Shown here: positions 27,902 to 35,613 of the stretch, piece after piece
Layout: every line of letters begins with the position of its first letter
Numbering within the stretch: the stretch's first letter is position 1
The notes under the pieces: generated by a model
Told to the model about the DNA's origin: nothing
The model's database searches: none
Seen by the model: only the letters and a program-made list of their open reading frames with translations
Translations under genes and position numbers: made by a program
Assembly (NCBI GenBank): GCA_017456845.1
Contig: JAFTIP010000013.1
Location: forward strand, 1-64,000
From: Ruminococcus sp.
Lineage (GTDB): Bacteria; Bacillota; Clostridia; Oscillospirales; Acutalibacteraceae
Direction of reading: 5' to 3'
Length of the DNA stretch: 64,000 bases

Positions 27902-27940
27902 AAAACGGAGACAGCTTTTTAGGCTTGTCTCCGTTTTTTT
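27902..27940 (+). terminator. Terminator of lipoprotein gene
   Basis: Stem AAACGGAGACA/TGTCTCCGTTT with an apical AGC/GCT extension and a T7 run; it overlaps the 3' end of the convergent TetR gene and also carries A-run symmetry for the other strand. Confidence 0.9.
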
Positions 27941-28493
27941 ATTTAAGCATATCATTTATAAGCTTCAGCTGATTATCCACGTCTTTTTCTGTAATGGGAA
28001 TAATAACGGAATGCTTGCACATACCCTCAATAATCCAGCAAATCTGCTTTGCGGTGGATTTTACGTCCTTACAGTCATAAATTTCCGCCTTGTTACCCAT
28101 ACGAATTAGCTCCTCTATAATCTGAAGGCAATCCTCTGCACGCTTTTGGGCAATTTTTCTGCCGTTTTCGGTGTTTGATGCAAATTCTGTAATAGCATTA
28201 TCTATACCAAAATCACAGTCAAGGATATTGCTCATTCTATGCTCTAAGTACACATCAAGAATTTTGTCAGGTGAAATCTCCCCGTCTTTAGCTCTTTGCA
28301 ATGCGTTGTGAGCCATTTCCTGCTCACGTTCTATTATAGCTGTAAACACCATAGCTGTTGAGGAATAATGCCTGTAGAGTCCGCCTCTTGAAATAGATGC
28401 CGCGGCACATATATCTTTCATGGTTACTGCCGTAAAGCCCCTCATAGCGAAAAGGCCCTCGGCGGCATCAAGAATTCTCTTATCGGTTGCCAT
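27939..28493 (-). CDS. TetR/AcrR family transcriptional regulator
   Basis: A 184-residue regulator. The N-terminal TetR helix-turn-helix is clear (RILDAAEGLFAMRGFTAVTM, then ASISRGGLYRHYSS). The C-terminal ligand-binding half is divergent. Targets are unknown; no efflux pump or obvious partner lies adjacent. ATG at 28493 has GGGAG 8 nt upstream; a TTG at 28508 with AGGGGTG upstream would add five residues and is a real alternative. Confidence 0.88.
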   Translation of the reverse strand: MATDKRILDAAEGLFAMRGFTAVTMKDICAAASISRGGLYRHYSSTAMVFTAIIEREQEMAHNALQRAKDGEISPDKILDVYLEHRMSNILDCDFGIDNAITEFASNTENGRKIAQKRAEDCLQIIEELIRMGNKAEIYDCKDVKSTAKQICWIIEGMCKHSVIIPITEKDVDNQLKLINDMLK

Positions 28494-28652
28494 TCCTTTT
28501 GCTCCCAATTTTCACACCCCTAAATAAACGTTAAATATATTATCTGCAATATAATTATAACAAAACTTTGGTGATTTTGCTACATTTTGGTAAAATTCGA
28601 CTAAAAAATGGTATAATCTGCACCTTCTTTGAAGGGTGCTATGAAATTAGCA

Positions 28653-28683
28653 TAAAAAAACACTCCCCGTTTTATGGGGAGTG
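28653..28683 (-). terminator. Terminator downstream of degV
   Basis: Minus-strand stem CACTCCCC/GGGGAGTG, loop ATAAAAC-like, followed by TTTTTTT. Confidence 0.9.
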
Positions 28684-28692
28684 CACAACAAA

Positions 28693-29553
28693 TTATTCTG
28701 TCATAAAAAGAACACCTAACGTAGCAGGACCGCAATGGCTTGAAATAGTACAGCTTGCGCGAGTACAGAAAACCTCTTTAAATATACCTTTGCTCTTAAC
28801 ATGCTCAACAGCGGTGTTAACAATATCATCCTTATCAGATGAATATGTAACGAAAACTCTGTCGGTTTTAATATTATCGTAAGCGGCTAAAGTATCGTCG
28901 ATGTAGTCTGTAATAACCTTTGTAAGCTTTCCGCGGTATTTCTTTGTAACGCCCATCGCACCGTTTTTCGAGTTGTCAACACCAATACAAGGCTTAAGGC
29001 CTAAAAGATTTGCACCAAAAGCTGCAACGGCTGAGCATCTGCCGCCTGCCTTCATAAACTCAAGGGTATCTAAAATAAAGCTTGCATGGTTTTTCTGGTT
29101 TAATGATCTTACTTCCTCGGCAATCTGAGCAGCCTCCATGCCCTGCTGAGCTCTGATAGCAGCCTCGATTGTTAAGAGACCTGCACCTGTGCTTAAAGAG
29201 CAAGAGTCAATGGTGTGAAGCTTGCCCTGAAGCTCCTCAGCGGCTAAAACTGAGCTTCTGTAACTTACTGAAAGTGCCGAGCCAAGACTAACGTAAACAA
29301 TTTCGTAGCCATCATCAATATAAGGCTTGAAGGTGTCGATAAACTCTTCGCTATTAATAGCGGCTGTTTTAGGCAATTCCTTTGTTTCGTAATAATGGTC
29401 AAAAAGCTCGGTGGTGGTAATATTTACGTTATCCTCGTAAGTTTTACCTCCTAAATTAATGTGCATAGGAATTGTCTTAATACCGTATCTTTCGTAAAGC
29501 TCAGGGGTAAGGTCAATTGTGCTGTCAGAAAAAACTATAACCTTGTTGCTCAT
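28693..29553 (-). CDS. DegV family fatty-acid-binding protein
   Basis: A 286-residue DegV protein, the fatty-acid-binding FakB type. It opens with VIVFSDSTIDLTPEL, and YVSLGSALSVSYRS lines the lipid-binding site. FakB proteins present exogenous fatty acids to the kinase FakA, feeding the acyl-phosphate used by PlsY (gene present at 15.1 kb). No fakA is adjacent. GAAAGGAAG-type ribosome binding site before ATG. Confidence 0.93.
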   Translation of the reverse strand: MSNKVIVFSDSTIDLTPELYERYGIKTIPMHINLGGKTYEDNVNITTTELFDHYYETKELPKTAAINSEEFIDTFKPYIDDGYEIVYVSLGSALSVSYRSSVLAAEELQGKLHTIDSCSLSTGAGLLTIEAAIRAQQGMEAAQIAEEVRSLNQKNHASFILDTLEFMKAGGRCSAVAAFGANLLGLKPCIGVDNSKNGAMGVTKKYRGKLTKVITDYIDDTLAAYDNIKTDRVFVTYSSDKDDIVNTAVEHVKSKGIFKEVFCTRASCTISSHCGPATLGVLFMTE

Positions 29554-29587
29554 AGTAAAAGCTTCCTTTCAAAACTTAAAATAATTA

Positions 29588-29616
29588 TTGTTAAGTTAAA
29601 ATAAATATGCTAAAAT
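29588..29616 (+). promoter_or_regulatory. Promoter for GH31 alpha-glucosidase gene
   Basis: TTGTTA, 17 nt, TAAAAT; predicted start near 29623. It lies inside the predicted leader of the divergent degV transcript. Confidence 0.55.
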
Positions 29617-29628
29617 AAAGCTACACTA

Positions 29629-29657
29629 ATTATATACTATAATTAAAAATTTTTCAA
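29629..29657 (-). promoter_or_regulatory. Promoter for degV
   Basis: Minus strand TTGAAA, 17 nt, TATAAT; predicted start near 29622, interlocked with the GH31 promoter. Confidence 0.65.
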
Positions 29658-29674
29658 TAAGGCGGCGATATATT

Positions 29675-31663
29675 ATGGTTAAAAAATACACCTACGGCAC
29701 ACCTTTTTTTACGGGTGCAGTTGTTGAGGATATTAAAGCAGAGGCTTCCGATATTCCCTATTTCTCAGTAAGTACTAATGAGGGCATTTCATTTGAATTT
29801 AAAATGCAGGATAAAGACATTGTTTACGGCTTAGGTGAAGCTACCCGCGGAATTAACAAACGCGGCTATATTTACAACTCCTACTGCAGCGACGATTTCT
29901 GCCATATGGAAACCACCAAAAGCCTTTATGGTGCACATAACTTTATTCTTATTGAGGGTAAGAAAACTTTTGGTGCATTCTTTGATTACCCCACAAAATT
30001 AACCTTTGATATCGGCTTTACAAAAGCAGATACCCTCAGAATTTTCTGCGATAAGGCTGATATTGATGTTTATATTATTGAGGGCGAAAATCCCATTGAA
30101 ATTGTAAAAAGCTTCAGAAAAATCATCGGAAAGTCTTATGTTCCTCCCCGCTGGGCAATGGGCTATATGCAGAGCCGTTGGAGCTATTACACAGCCGACG
30201 CTGTGCGTGAAGTTGCCAAAAATTACCGCAAAGAGGGTATCCCTCTGGACGCTATTTTCCTTGATATTGACTATATGGAGGACTACAAAGACTTTACCGT
30301 AAACAAGGAACGTTTCGGAGACTTACCTGAGCTTATTGACGAAATGAAAGCAGAGGGCATCCGCCTTGTTCCCATTATCGACGCCGGTGTTAAGATTGAA
30401 GAAGGCTACGATATTTACGAAGAAGGTCTTGAGAAAGGCTATTTCTGTGTTGATAAGGACGGCAAGCCATTCTCGGCAGGCGTATGGCCGGGGCTTACTC
30501 ACTTTCCTGATTTTCTCAATGAAGAGGCCGGCCTCTGGTTTGGTCTTAAATACAAAGCCCTTACAGATTTAGGCATCGAAGGTTTTTGGAACGATATGAA
30601 CGAGCCTGCAATTTTCTACTCTGAAAAAGGCATTGAGCGTTTTTACGAAAAGCTTGCAGAAATCACAAATGGCGATAAATCTGTTGACAACTACAATAAA
30701 ATCAAGGATATCGTAAACGGCTTACAGAATTCTCAGGAGGATTACAACTCTATTTACCATAACGTTAATGGTAAGCTTATTAAGCATAACGATATTCACA
30801 ATATGTACGGCTACAAAATGACAGAGTGCACCGCAAAGGCACTTCAAAAGCTTAGACCCGACGAAAGAACACTGCTATTCTCACGTGCTTCTTATGTTGG
30901 TATGCACCGCTCAGCAGGCATATGGACAGGCGACAACTTCTCTTGGTGGTCACATATTCTTTTAGAGCTTAAGCAGTTACCCGCCCTTAATATGTGCGGT
31001 TTCCTTTACGTTGGTGCAGATTTAGGCGGTTTCGGATGTGACGCTTCCCGTGACCTGGTTTTAAGATGGCTCGGTTTAGGAATTTTTACACCTCTTATGC
31101 GTAACCACGCTGCACTTTGCACAAGAGACCAAGAGTGCTATCAGTTTGAAAATCCCGAAGATTTTAAAAATATTATCGAGCTGAGATATCGCTTGCTCCC
31201 CTACCTTTACAGCGAATTCTTAAAGTGTGCCGAAAACGATGATATGTTCTTCAAGCCCTTAGGCTTCGAGTACAAGGACGACGAAATGGCAAGAAATTGC
31301 GAGGACCAGCTCTTCGTTGGCAACGAGCTTATGATTGCTCCTGTTTACACTCAAAACGCCATCGGCAGATACGTTTACCTTCCTGAAGATATGAAAGCTG
31401 TACGTCTTAAAGCAGGCGGAGAACTTACACTTACCGATATGAAAAAGGGCCACCACTTTGTTGAGGTTCCTCTCAGTGAGGTTGTGTTCTTTATCCGCAA
31501 GGACAAGTGTATTCCCCTTGCAAAATCTGCTCTTTCTACAGACGCTATGGATTTTGATACTCTTGAACTTATGGGTTATGCAGATGCAAAGTATGAACTT
31601 TACACCGACGACGGGGTAAGCTCTGATTTAAGTAAAATCGAAATTAAAACTTTAAATAAATAA
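29675..31663 (+). CDS. Glycoside hydrolase family 31 alpha-glucosidase
   Basis: A 662-residue GH31 enzyme without signal peptide, so intracellular. The N-terminal beta-sandwich contains GLGEATRGINKRGY. The catalytic barrel carries the nucleophile in FWNDMNEP near residue 307 and the acid/base in WTGDNFSWW near 420; LRYRLLPYLYSEF-like and C-terminal sheet domains follow. It would release glucose from malto- or isomalto-oligosaccharides. In an organism with the starch-related surface cluster downstream, it is a plausible end-stage enzyme. The exact linkage preference cannot be read from sequence. Confidence 0.93.
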   Translation: MVKKYTYGTPFFTGAVVEDIKAEASDIPYFSVSTNEGISFEFKMQDKDIVYGLGEATRGINKRGYIYNSYCSDDFCHMETTKSLYGAHNFILIEGKKTFGAFFDYPTKLTFDIGFTKADTLRIFCDKADIDVYIIEGENPIEIVKSFRKIIGKSYVPPRWAMGYMQSRWSYYTADAVREVAKNYRKEGIPLDAIFLDIDYMEDYKDFTVNKERFGDLPELIDEMKAEGIRLVPIIDAGVKIEEGYDIYEEGLEKGYFCVDKDGKPFSAGVWPGLTHFPDFLNEEAGLWFGLKYKALTDLGIEGFWNDMNEPAIFYSEKGIERFYEKLAEITNGDKSVDNYNKIKDIVNGLQNSQEDYNSIYHNVNGKLIKHNDIHNMYGYKMTECTAKALQKLRPDERTLLFSRASYVGMHRSAGIWTGDNFSWWSHILLELKQLPALNMCGFLYVGADLGGFGCDASRDLVLRWLGLGIFTPLMRNHAALCTRDQECYQFENPEDFKNIIELRYRLLPYLYSEFLKCAENDDMFFKPLGFEYKDDEMARNCEDQLFVGNELMIAPVYTQNAIGRYVYLPEDMKAVRLKAGGELTLTDMKKGHHFVEVPLSEVVFFIRKDKCIPLAKSALSTDAMDFDTLELMGYADAKYELYTDDGVSSDLSKIEIKTLNK

Positions 31664-31689
31664 CTCTTTAGATGAAATAAACATTTATC

Positions 31690-31715
31690 TGTAGGGAGCC
31701 TTTTGGCTCCCTACA
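31690..31715 (+). terminator. GC-rich hairpin after GH31 gene (terminator-like, no T run)
   Basis: Perfect inverted repeat TGTAGGGAGCC/GGCTCCCTACA around TTTT, 26 nt after the GH31 stop. No poly-T follows, so it may be an mRNA 3'-end stabiliser or a repeat element rather than a true terminator. Confidence 0.5.
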
Positions 31716-31847
31716 TACTTAGTTAACAGAATAGTTTTCGGGAGGGGGTCCTTTACGAGGACTGTCCCCCTTTTGCCAGTGTGCTAACATTCCCCAACAC
31801 TGCGTGGTAATTCCCCCTCCACTACAAAACACATAATCTACTCGCAA

Positions 31848-31876
31848 ATACAAAAGCCCCGCCGTTAAGCGAGGCT
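31848..31876 (-). terminator. Terminator downstream of pduL
   Basis: Minus-strand stem AGCCTCG/CGGGGCT followed by TTTTGTATTT, downstream of the pduL stop. The rest of 31716-31847 holds an imperfect GGGGG/CCCCC hairpin (31741-31775) and no gene. Confidence 0.7.
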
Positions 31877-31920
31877 TCGGTTATATTAGTTTTTTCAAAG
31901 GCGGAATTACCCTACCGTGG

Positions 31921-32490
31921 TTAACGGATGATTTCGCCGTCTACTGTGCCTGTAAGGCCTGCAGCGTTGGACTCGTCTGTATCAATGTGCATTGCAGGGA
32001 AGAACTTATCGCTAACACGGCAAACAACATCACCAAAGATAGTCTCTCTGCCTGTGCCTTCGCCAACCTTAACGGATACAATCTGCTTATCCTCTACACC
32101 GAACTCAGCAGCAGCTTCGGGAGTAAGATGGATGTGACGCTTTGCAGCAATAACGCCCTCAGCAATGTCAACCTCGCCCATGGGGCCAACAAGCTTACAG
32201 CCGGGAGTACCTGCTACATCGCCTGACTCACGGATGGGAGCTGCGATACCGAGCTTTCTTGCGTCTGTAAGTGCAACCTCAACCTGATCAGCAGGGCGAA
32301 CAGGACCGAGAATAGACATTGTAAGGTCGCCCTTAGGGCCAACAACCTTCACCTTTTCTGCACAAGCAAACTGACCGGGCTGAGAAAGGTCTTTTTTGTT
32401 AGTAAGAGTAGCATCCTTACCAAAAAGTGTTTCGAGGGTAGACTGACATACGTGGATATGTCTTGCAGAAGTTTCTACCATAATTTTCAT
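31921..32490 (-). CDS. pduL: Phosphate propanoyltransferase PduL
   Basis: A 189-residue zinc-dependent phosphotransacylase interconverting acyl-CoA and acyl-phosphate. The duplicated His motifs ARHIHV near residue 9 and AKRHIHLT near 117, and RPADQVEV, are diagnostic. No microcompartment encapsulation peptide at the N-terminus and no shell genes nearby, so it is probably cytosolic and replaces Pta in acetate (or propionate) formation. A good promoter lies 40-70 nt upstream. Confidence 0.94.
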   Translation of the reverse strand: MKIMVETSARHIHVCQSTLETLFGKDATLTNKKDLSQPGQFACAEKVKVVGPKGDLTMSILGPVRPADQVEVALTDARKLGIAAPIRESGDVAGTPGCKLVGPMGEVDIAEGVIAAKRHIHLTPEAAAEFGVEDKQIVSVKVGEGTGRETIFGDVVCRVSDKFFPAMHIDTDESNAAGLTGTVDGEIIR

Positions 32491-32529
32491 TTGAAATTAC
32501 CACCATTTCATTAAATTTTTAACAATGTT

Positions 32530-32558
32530 ATTTTACACCTATCTACGACAAATTTCAA
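32530..32558 (-). promoter_or_regulatory. Promoter for pduL
   Basis: Minus strand TTGAAA, 17 nt, TAAAAT, 40 nt upstream of the pduL start. Confidence 0.65.
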
Positions 32559-32586
32559 CTCTTTTATATATTTTAGGAGGTATTAA

Positions 32587-33159
32587 ATGTATAAAACTTG
32601 GGAAGAGCTAAAGGACGCCTGCAAGCTCTGCACAAAATGCGGACTTTGCGAAGACAGAACCAACGTGGTTTTCGGTATTGGCGTAAAGGACGCAGAGGTT
32701 ATGTTTATAGGCGAAGGACCGGGAGAAAATGAGGATTTACAAGGTGAACCATTTGTAGGCCGTGCCGGGAAGCTTCTGGACAAAATGTTAGAAGCAGTAG
32801 ATTTAAGCCGCGACAAAAACATTTACATAGCGAATATGGTTAAGTGCCGTCCGCCCAAAAACCGCGACCCAAAACCTGAAGAAACCGAGCTTTGCATAGA
32901 TTGGCTGAGAAATCAGGTTAAACTCATGCGTCCTAAAATCATAGTATGTTTAGGCAGAATTGCGGCGGCAAAGCTTATTAAAGCTGACATTAAAATCACC
33001 AAGGAGCACGGAGTATGGTTTGAGAAAAACGGTACTCTTATGATGGCAATGCTCCACCCTGCGGCACTTCTGAGAGACCCAAGAAAAAAGCCTGAGGCTT
33101 TTGAGGATTTCCTCAAGCTTCAGGAAAAAATCAATGAAGTATGCCGGCACACATATTGA
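32587..33159 (+). CDS. Type-4 uracil-DNA glycosylase
   Basis: A 190-residue family-4 UDG (UdgA-like). Fe-S cysteines start at CKLCTKCGLC near residue 14 and continue at KCRPPKNR and further on; GEGPGENEDLQGEPFVGRAG is the uracil-binding/catalytic block, and MLHPAALLR is the C-terminal motif. It removes uracil from DNA in base-excision repair. AGGAGG precedes the ATG. It is cotranscribed with the GNAT gene, whose ribosome binding site overlaps this stop. Confidence 0.94.
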   Translation: MYKTWEELKDACKLCTKCGLCEDRTNVVFGIGVKDAEVMFIGEGPGENEDLQGEPFVGRAGKLLDKMLEAVDLSRDKNIYIANMVKCRPPKNRDPKPEETELCIDWLRNQVKLMRPKIIVCLGRIAAAKLIKADIKITKEHGVWFEKNGTLMMAMLHPAALLRDPRKKPEAFEDFLKLQEKINEVCRHTY

Positions 33160-33166
33160 GGTTACT

Positions 33167-33592
33167 ATGGAAATTAAAGTTTACGATAAGCTACCAACCT
33201 ATGCCGTAGAGATACGAATGCAGGTGTTTGTTAAGGAGCAGGGCTTTTCCAAAGACCTTGAGCTTGACAAAAATGAACAAAGAGCAACACACCTTGTGGG
33301 CTTTATAGACGGACATTTTGCGGCAACCTCAAGATTTTTTTATGACGAAACAAGAGGAGCATATCTCATAAGCCGTATTGCAGTTATGAAAGAGTACCGT
33401 GGCAAAGGCTTAGGTGCCGAAATTGTAAAAGCTGCTGAAAAAGAAATCATAAAGCTTGGCGGAAAGCGTACAGTAATACACGCCCAGTTGAGGGTCAAGG
33501 AATTTTATGAAAGCTTAGGCTACACCCCTTACGGTGAAATCGACCTTGAAGAAGGCGTTGAGCACATAATGATGCAAAAAAATCTACAGTAA
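33167..33592 (+). CDS. GNAT family N-acetyltransferase
   Basis: A 141-residue GNAT enzyme of the ElaA-like subgroup (YAVEIRMQVFVKEQGFS near the start). The acetyl-CoA-binding motif A is RIAVMKEYRGKGLGAEI. Substrate unknown. ATG at 33167 has GAGG 5 nt upstream, overlapping the UDG stop; the longer frame from 33101 is unsupported. Confidence 0.88.
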   Translation: MEIKVYDKLPTYAVEIRMQVFVKEQGFSKDLELDKNEQRATHLVGFIDGHFAATSRFFYDETRGAYLISRIAVMKEYRGKGLGAEIVKAAEKEIIKLGGKRTVIHAQLRVKEFYESLGYTPYGEIDLEEGVEHIMMQKNLQ

Positions 33593-33602
33593 AGCATAAC
33601 AA

Positions 33603-33630
33603 AACCCCCGAGGGCTTAGCCTTCGGGGGT
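33603..33630 (-). terminator. Bidirectional terminator between GNAT gene and surface cluster
   Basis: Stem ACCCCCGAAGG/CCCTCGGGGGT; on the minus strand followed by TTTTGTT, serving the last surface gene (33697). The plus-strand T tail is weak but the hairpin may serve the GNAT gene too. Confidence 0.75.
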
Positions 33631-33696
33631 AACTTGTTGTTCGACAATTATATAGTATCTGTCAATCAGACTGAAAGTAGAAAAGTAAACGTTAAA

Positions 33697-34533
33697 TTAC
33701 TCAGTTACCTTCTTGCGAGCGAAGAAAACTACGCCAGCAGCAGCAATCATCATAGCGATAGCGATAACAACGATAGTTGTTTCCTGACCGGAAGAAACTG
33801 CAGCACCTGTGGAAGGTGTTACGGGCTTATCTTCCTTGGGAGCTTCGGACTTAGCCTTTTCCCACTTAACTTCTACGCCAGCATCCTTGATGAGCTTCTC
33901 AGTTGTATCCTGAGAAAGACCGAGAGCTGTGGACATATCGTCGATGATAGCCTGATCGTCCTTGCCGCTGTATGTTCTTGCGTCATCGAGCCAATCTGCG
34001 AGGAAGTCTGTGAAGAGCTTCTCAGCTGTAACTCCGGGGGGGAGACATGTGCCGATGAGGTTACCGATAGATGTAACCTGCATTACAGGACCGTAAGCGG
34101 ACTTATCCTGACCCTTCCAGAAAGCAGCAACTGCTGTCTTGGAGCTATCCTGAGGATTCTCATAGATTGTGCCGTCAGCATAAAGTGTATCGCCGTAGCA
34201 AGCTGTTGTCATAAGTGTGTCGTATGTCTGGAGACCGATATCTACGCTGAAGATTACACCGTAGTATGTACCGTCTGTAAGTGTGCCAGCCTTGGATACG
34301 TCATAAGAATAGAGCTTATCCTCAACCTGTGTGCACTTCTCCTTCTTGGACTGCCATGCAGCAAGAGAGTCACCGCCGTACTCCCAGATGTGGCAGTATA
34401 CGGAGTTGTAGTTGTTCCAATCAGCAGGAACTTCGAAATAAATTGTTGTGTCCTCGGCAGCAGATGCACCGATTACAGCAACGCTAGCCATGCAAACGAG
34501 AGCAAGAGCTAAGCAAAGAATCTTTTTGAACAT
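33697..34533 (-). CDS. Secreted TM-anchored protein, starch-binding-like module + helical domain (paralog A)
   Basis: A 278-residue exported protein. The signal peptide ends near VIGASA (residue 25). Residues 26-150 form a beta module starting TTIYFEVPADW with HIW, SYDVSKAG, GVIFSVD and LQTYDT, a pattern like CBM25/26 starch-binding modules. Then comes a small helical region with TSIGNLIGTCLPPG and SGKDDQAIIDD, a Lys/Pro-rich linker, and a membrane helix ending ARKKVTE. No PPTG motif directly precedes the helix (SSGQETT is there instead). It is closely related to genes at 35614 and 38057. AGGAGG precedes the ATG; it has its own promoter and terminator. The carbohydrate role is inference. Confidence 0.8.
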   Translation of the reverse strand: MFKKILCLALALVCMASVAVIGASAAEDTTIYFEVPADWNNYNSVYCHIWEYGGDSLAAWQSKKEKCTQVEDKLYSYDVSKAGTLTDGTYYGVIFSVDIGLQTYDTLMTTACYGDTLYADGTIYENPQDSSKTAVAAFWKGQDKSAYGPVMQVTSIGNLIGTCLPPGVTAEKLFTDFLADWLDDARTYSGKDDQAIIDDMSTALGLSQDTTEKLIKDAGVEVKWEKAKSEAPKEDKPVTPSTGAAVSSGQETTIVVIAIAMMIAAAGVVFFARKKVTE

Positions 34534-34591
34534 TGCAATCTCCTCCTAAAAAATATAAATGTTCAGTCTGAGACGATATATCGTCACAATG

Positions 34592-34620
34592 ATTATACAC
34601 TATATATTTCAAAACTGCAA
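34592..34620 (-). promoter_or_regulatory. Promoter of paralog A
   Basis: Minus strand TTGCAG, 17 nt, TATAAT. Confidence 0.75.
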
Positions 34621-34701
34621 TAGTTTTGTATATTTTGTTACCAAATTATTTTTATATTTTTTTAAAAATTAGGTTTAATTTATACACATTTTGCTGCAAA
34701 A

Positions 34702-34731
34702 GAAAAAAAGCTTCCGATTGCTCGGAAGCTT
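34702..34731 (-). terminator. Terminator of paralog B
   Basis: Minus-strand stem AAGCTTCCGA/TCGGAAGCTT followed by TTTTTTTC. Confidence 0.9.
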
Positions 34732-34747
34732 AAATTCTTAATTTAAA

Positions 34748-35479
34748 TTAGCCGTTAACCTTCTTGCGAAGAATAACAACTGCTGCGCCAGCCATTGCAA
34801 CTACTGCAAGAGCTGCAAAGATAGCAACTGTGGAACCTGTGGGGGGAACATCAGTTGTGCCGCCCTGTGTGCCTGTAGAACCTGTTGCATCTGTCTCAGT
34901 AACAGTAGTGATAACAGTAGGCTCAGTAGCCTCTGTACCCTCTGTTGCAGTTGTAGGCTCTGTCTCTACAGTTGTGGGCTCTGTATCAGCAACGCCATAC
35001 ATGCAACCGCAACCGATCTGAACATCTTCGTTAACCTGCTCAGAATTTGTAAAGTAAGAGTCGCCGTTACGCTCTGTCATCTCTTCGATAGTGTAGCTGA
35101 TAGACTCCTGATAAACTGTTTCGATGTCGTCAAGTGTGTAATCGCCTGTGATGTTAAACTTAACTTCGATAAGGTTCTTGTATGTATCGCCTGAAAAATC
35201 CATACCGTTGTTAACTTCTGTAGCGTTGAAGTAAATAACACCGGGCTCGTTGTAGTTGATGATAGCACCATAGATGTAAGGTGTTTCTACTTCAACAACT
35301 TCCATAAGCTCTGCATCATAAGTGATGTAACCCTGTACGTCCTCAATCTTGTTGGGAGTTACAAGGTCTACGAAGTAAATGAACTGATTGTTGTTCTCAA
35401 CATCAAGAGCACTTACACCTACAATAGCGAAGCTTGCGAGGCACACGATAGCGAGTGCCAGAGTGATAATTCTCTTCAT
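34748..35479 (-). CDS. Sortable surface protein with cohesin-like domain (paralog B)
   Basis: A 243-residue exported protein. Signal peptide to about residue 22 (VGVSA). A cohesin-like beta domain (about 25-150) has KIEDVQGYITYDAELMEVVE, IYFNATEVNNG and IEVKFNI, ending with TIEEMTERNGDSYFTNSEQVN. A short GCGCM motif follows, then a Thr/Glu-rich stalk, DVPPTG, a hydrophobic helix and LRKKVNG. The last three elements together look like a sortase signal with VPPTG in place of LPxTG. ATG at 35479 follows AGGAGG; the frame could be read ten codons further upstream, but that would place the ribosome binding site inside the gene. Confidence 0.82.
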   Translation of the reverse strand: MKRIITLALAIVCLASFAIVGVSALDVENNNQFIYFVDLVTPNKIEDVQGYITYDAELMEVVEVETPYIYGAIINYNEPGVIYFNATEVNNGMDFSGDTYKNLIEVKFNITGDYTLDDIETVYQESISYTIEEMTERNGDSYFTNSEQVNEDVQIGCGCMYGVADTEPTTVETEPTTATEGTEATEPTVITTVTETDATGSTGTQGGTTDVPPTGSTVAIFAALAVVAMAGAAVVILRKKVNG

Positions 35480-35523
35480 AATAAATATTCCTCCTAAAAT
35501 AATTGTCATTACGACTGAGGCTA

Positions 35524-35552
35524 AGTATACACTAAAAGGAATTATTTTGCAA
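35524..35552 (-). promoter_or_regulatory. Promoter of paralog B
   Basis: Minus strand TTGCAA, 17 nt, TATACT. Confidence 0.72.
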
Positions 35553-35559
35553 TACCTAT

Positions 35560-35597
35560 TAAAAAAATAAACTGTTTCACAAAATGTGAAACAGTTT
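35560..35597 (-). terminator. Terminator of paralog C
   Basis: Perfect 12-bp stem AAACTGTTTCAC/GTGAAACAGTTT followed by ATTTTTTT on the minus strand; it abuts the paralog B -35 element. Confidence 0.9.
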
Positions 35598-35613
35598 ATA
35601 AAACGTTAATTAA

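Noticed and set aside
31921..32490. Bacterial microcompartment locus around pduL
   Set aside because: No shell proteins or encapsulation peptide; pduL is a stand-alone gene.
33634..34512. Cys-rich plus-strand open frame opposite paralog A
   Set aside because: No signal peptide or ribosome binding site; the minus-strand gene has clear domain and promoter evidence.
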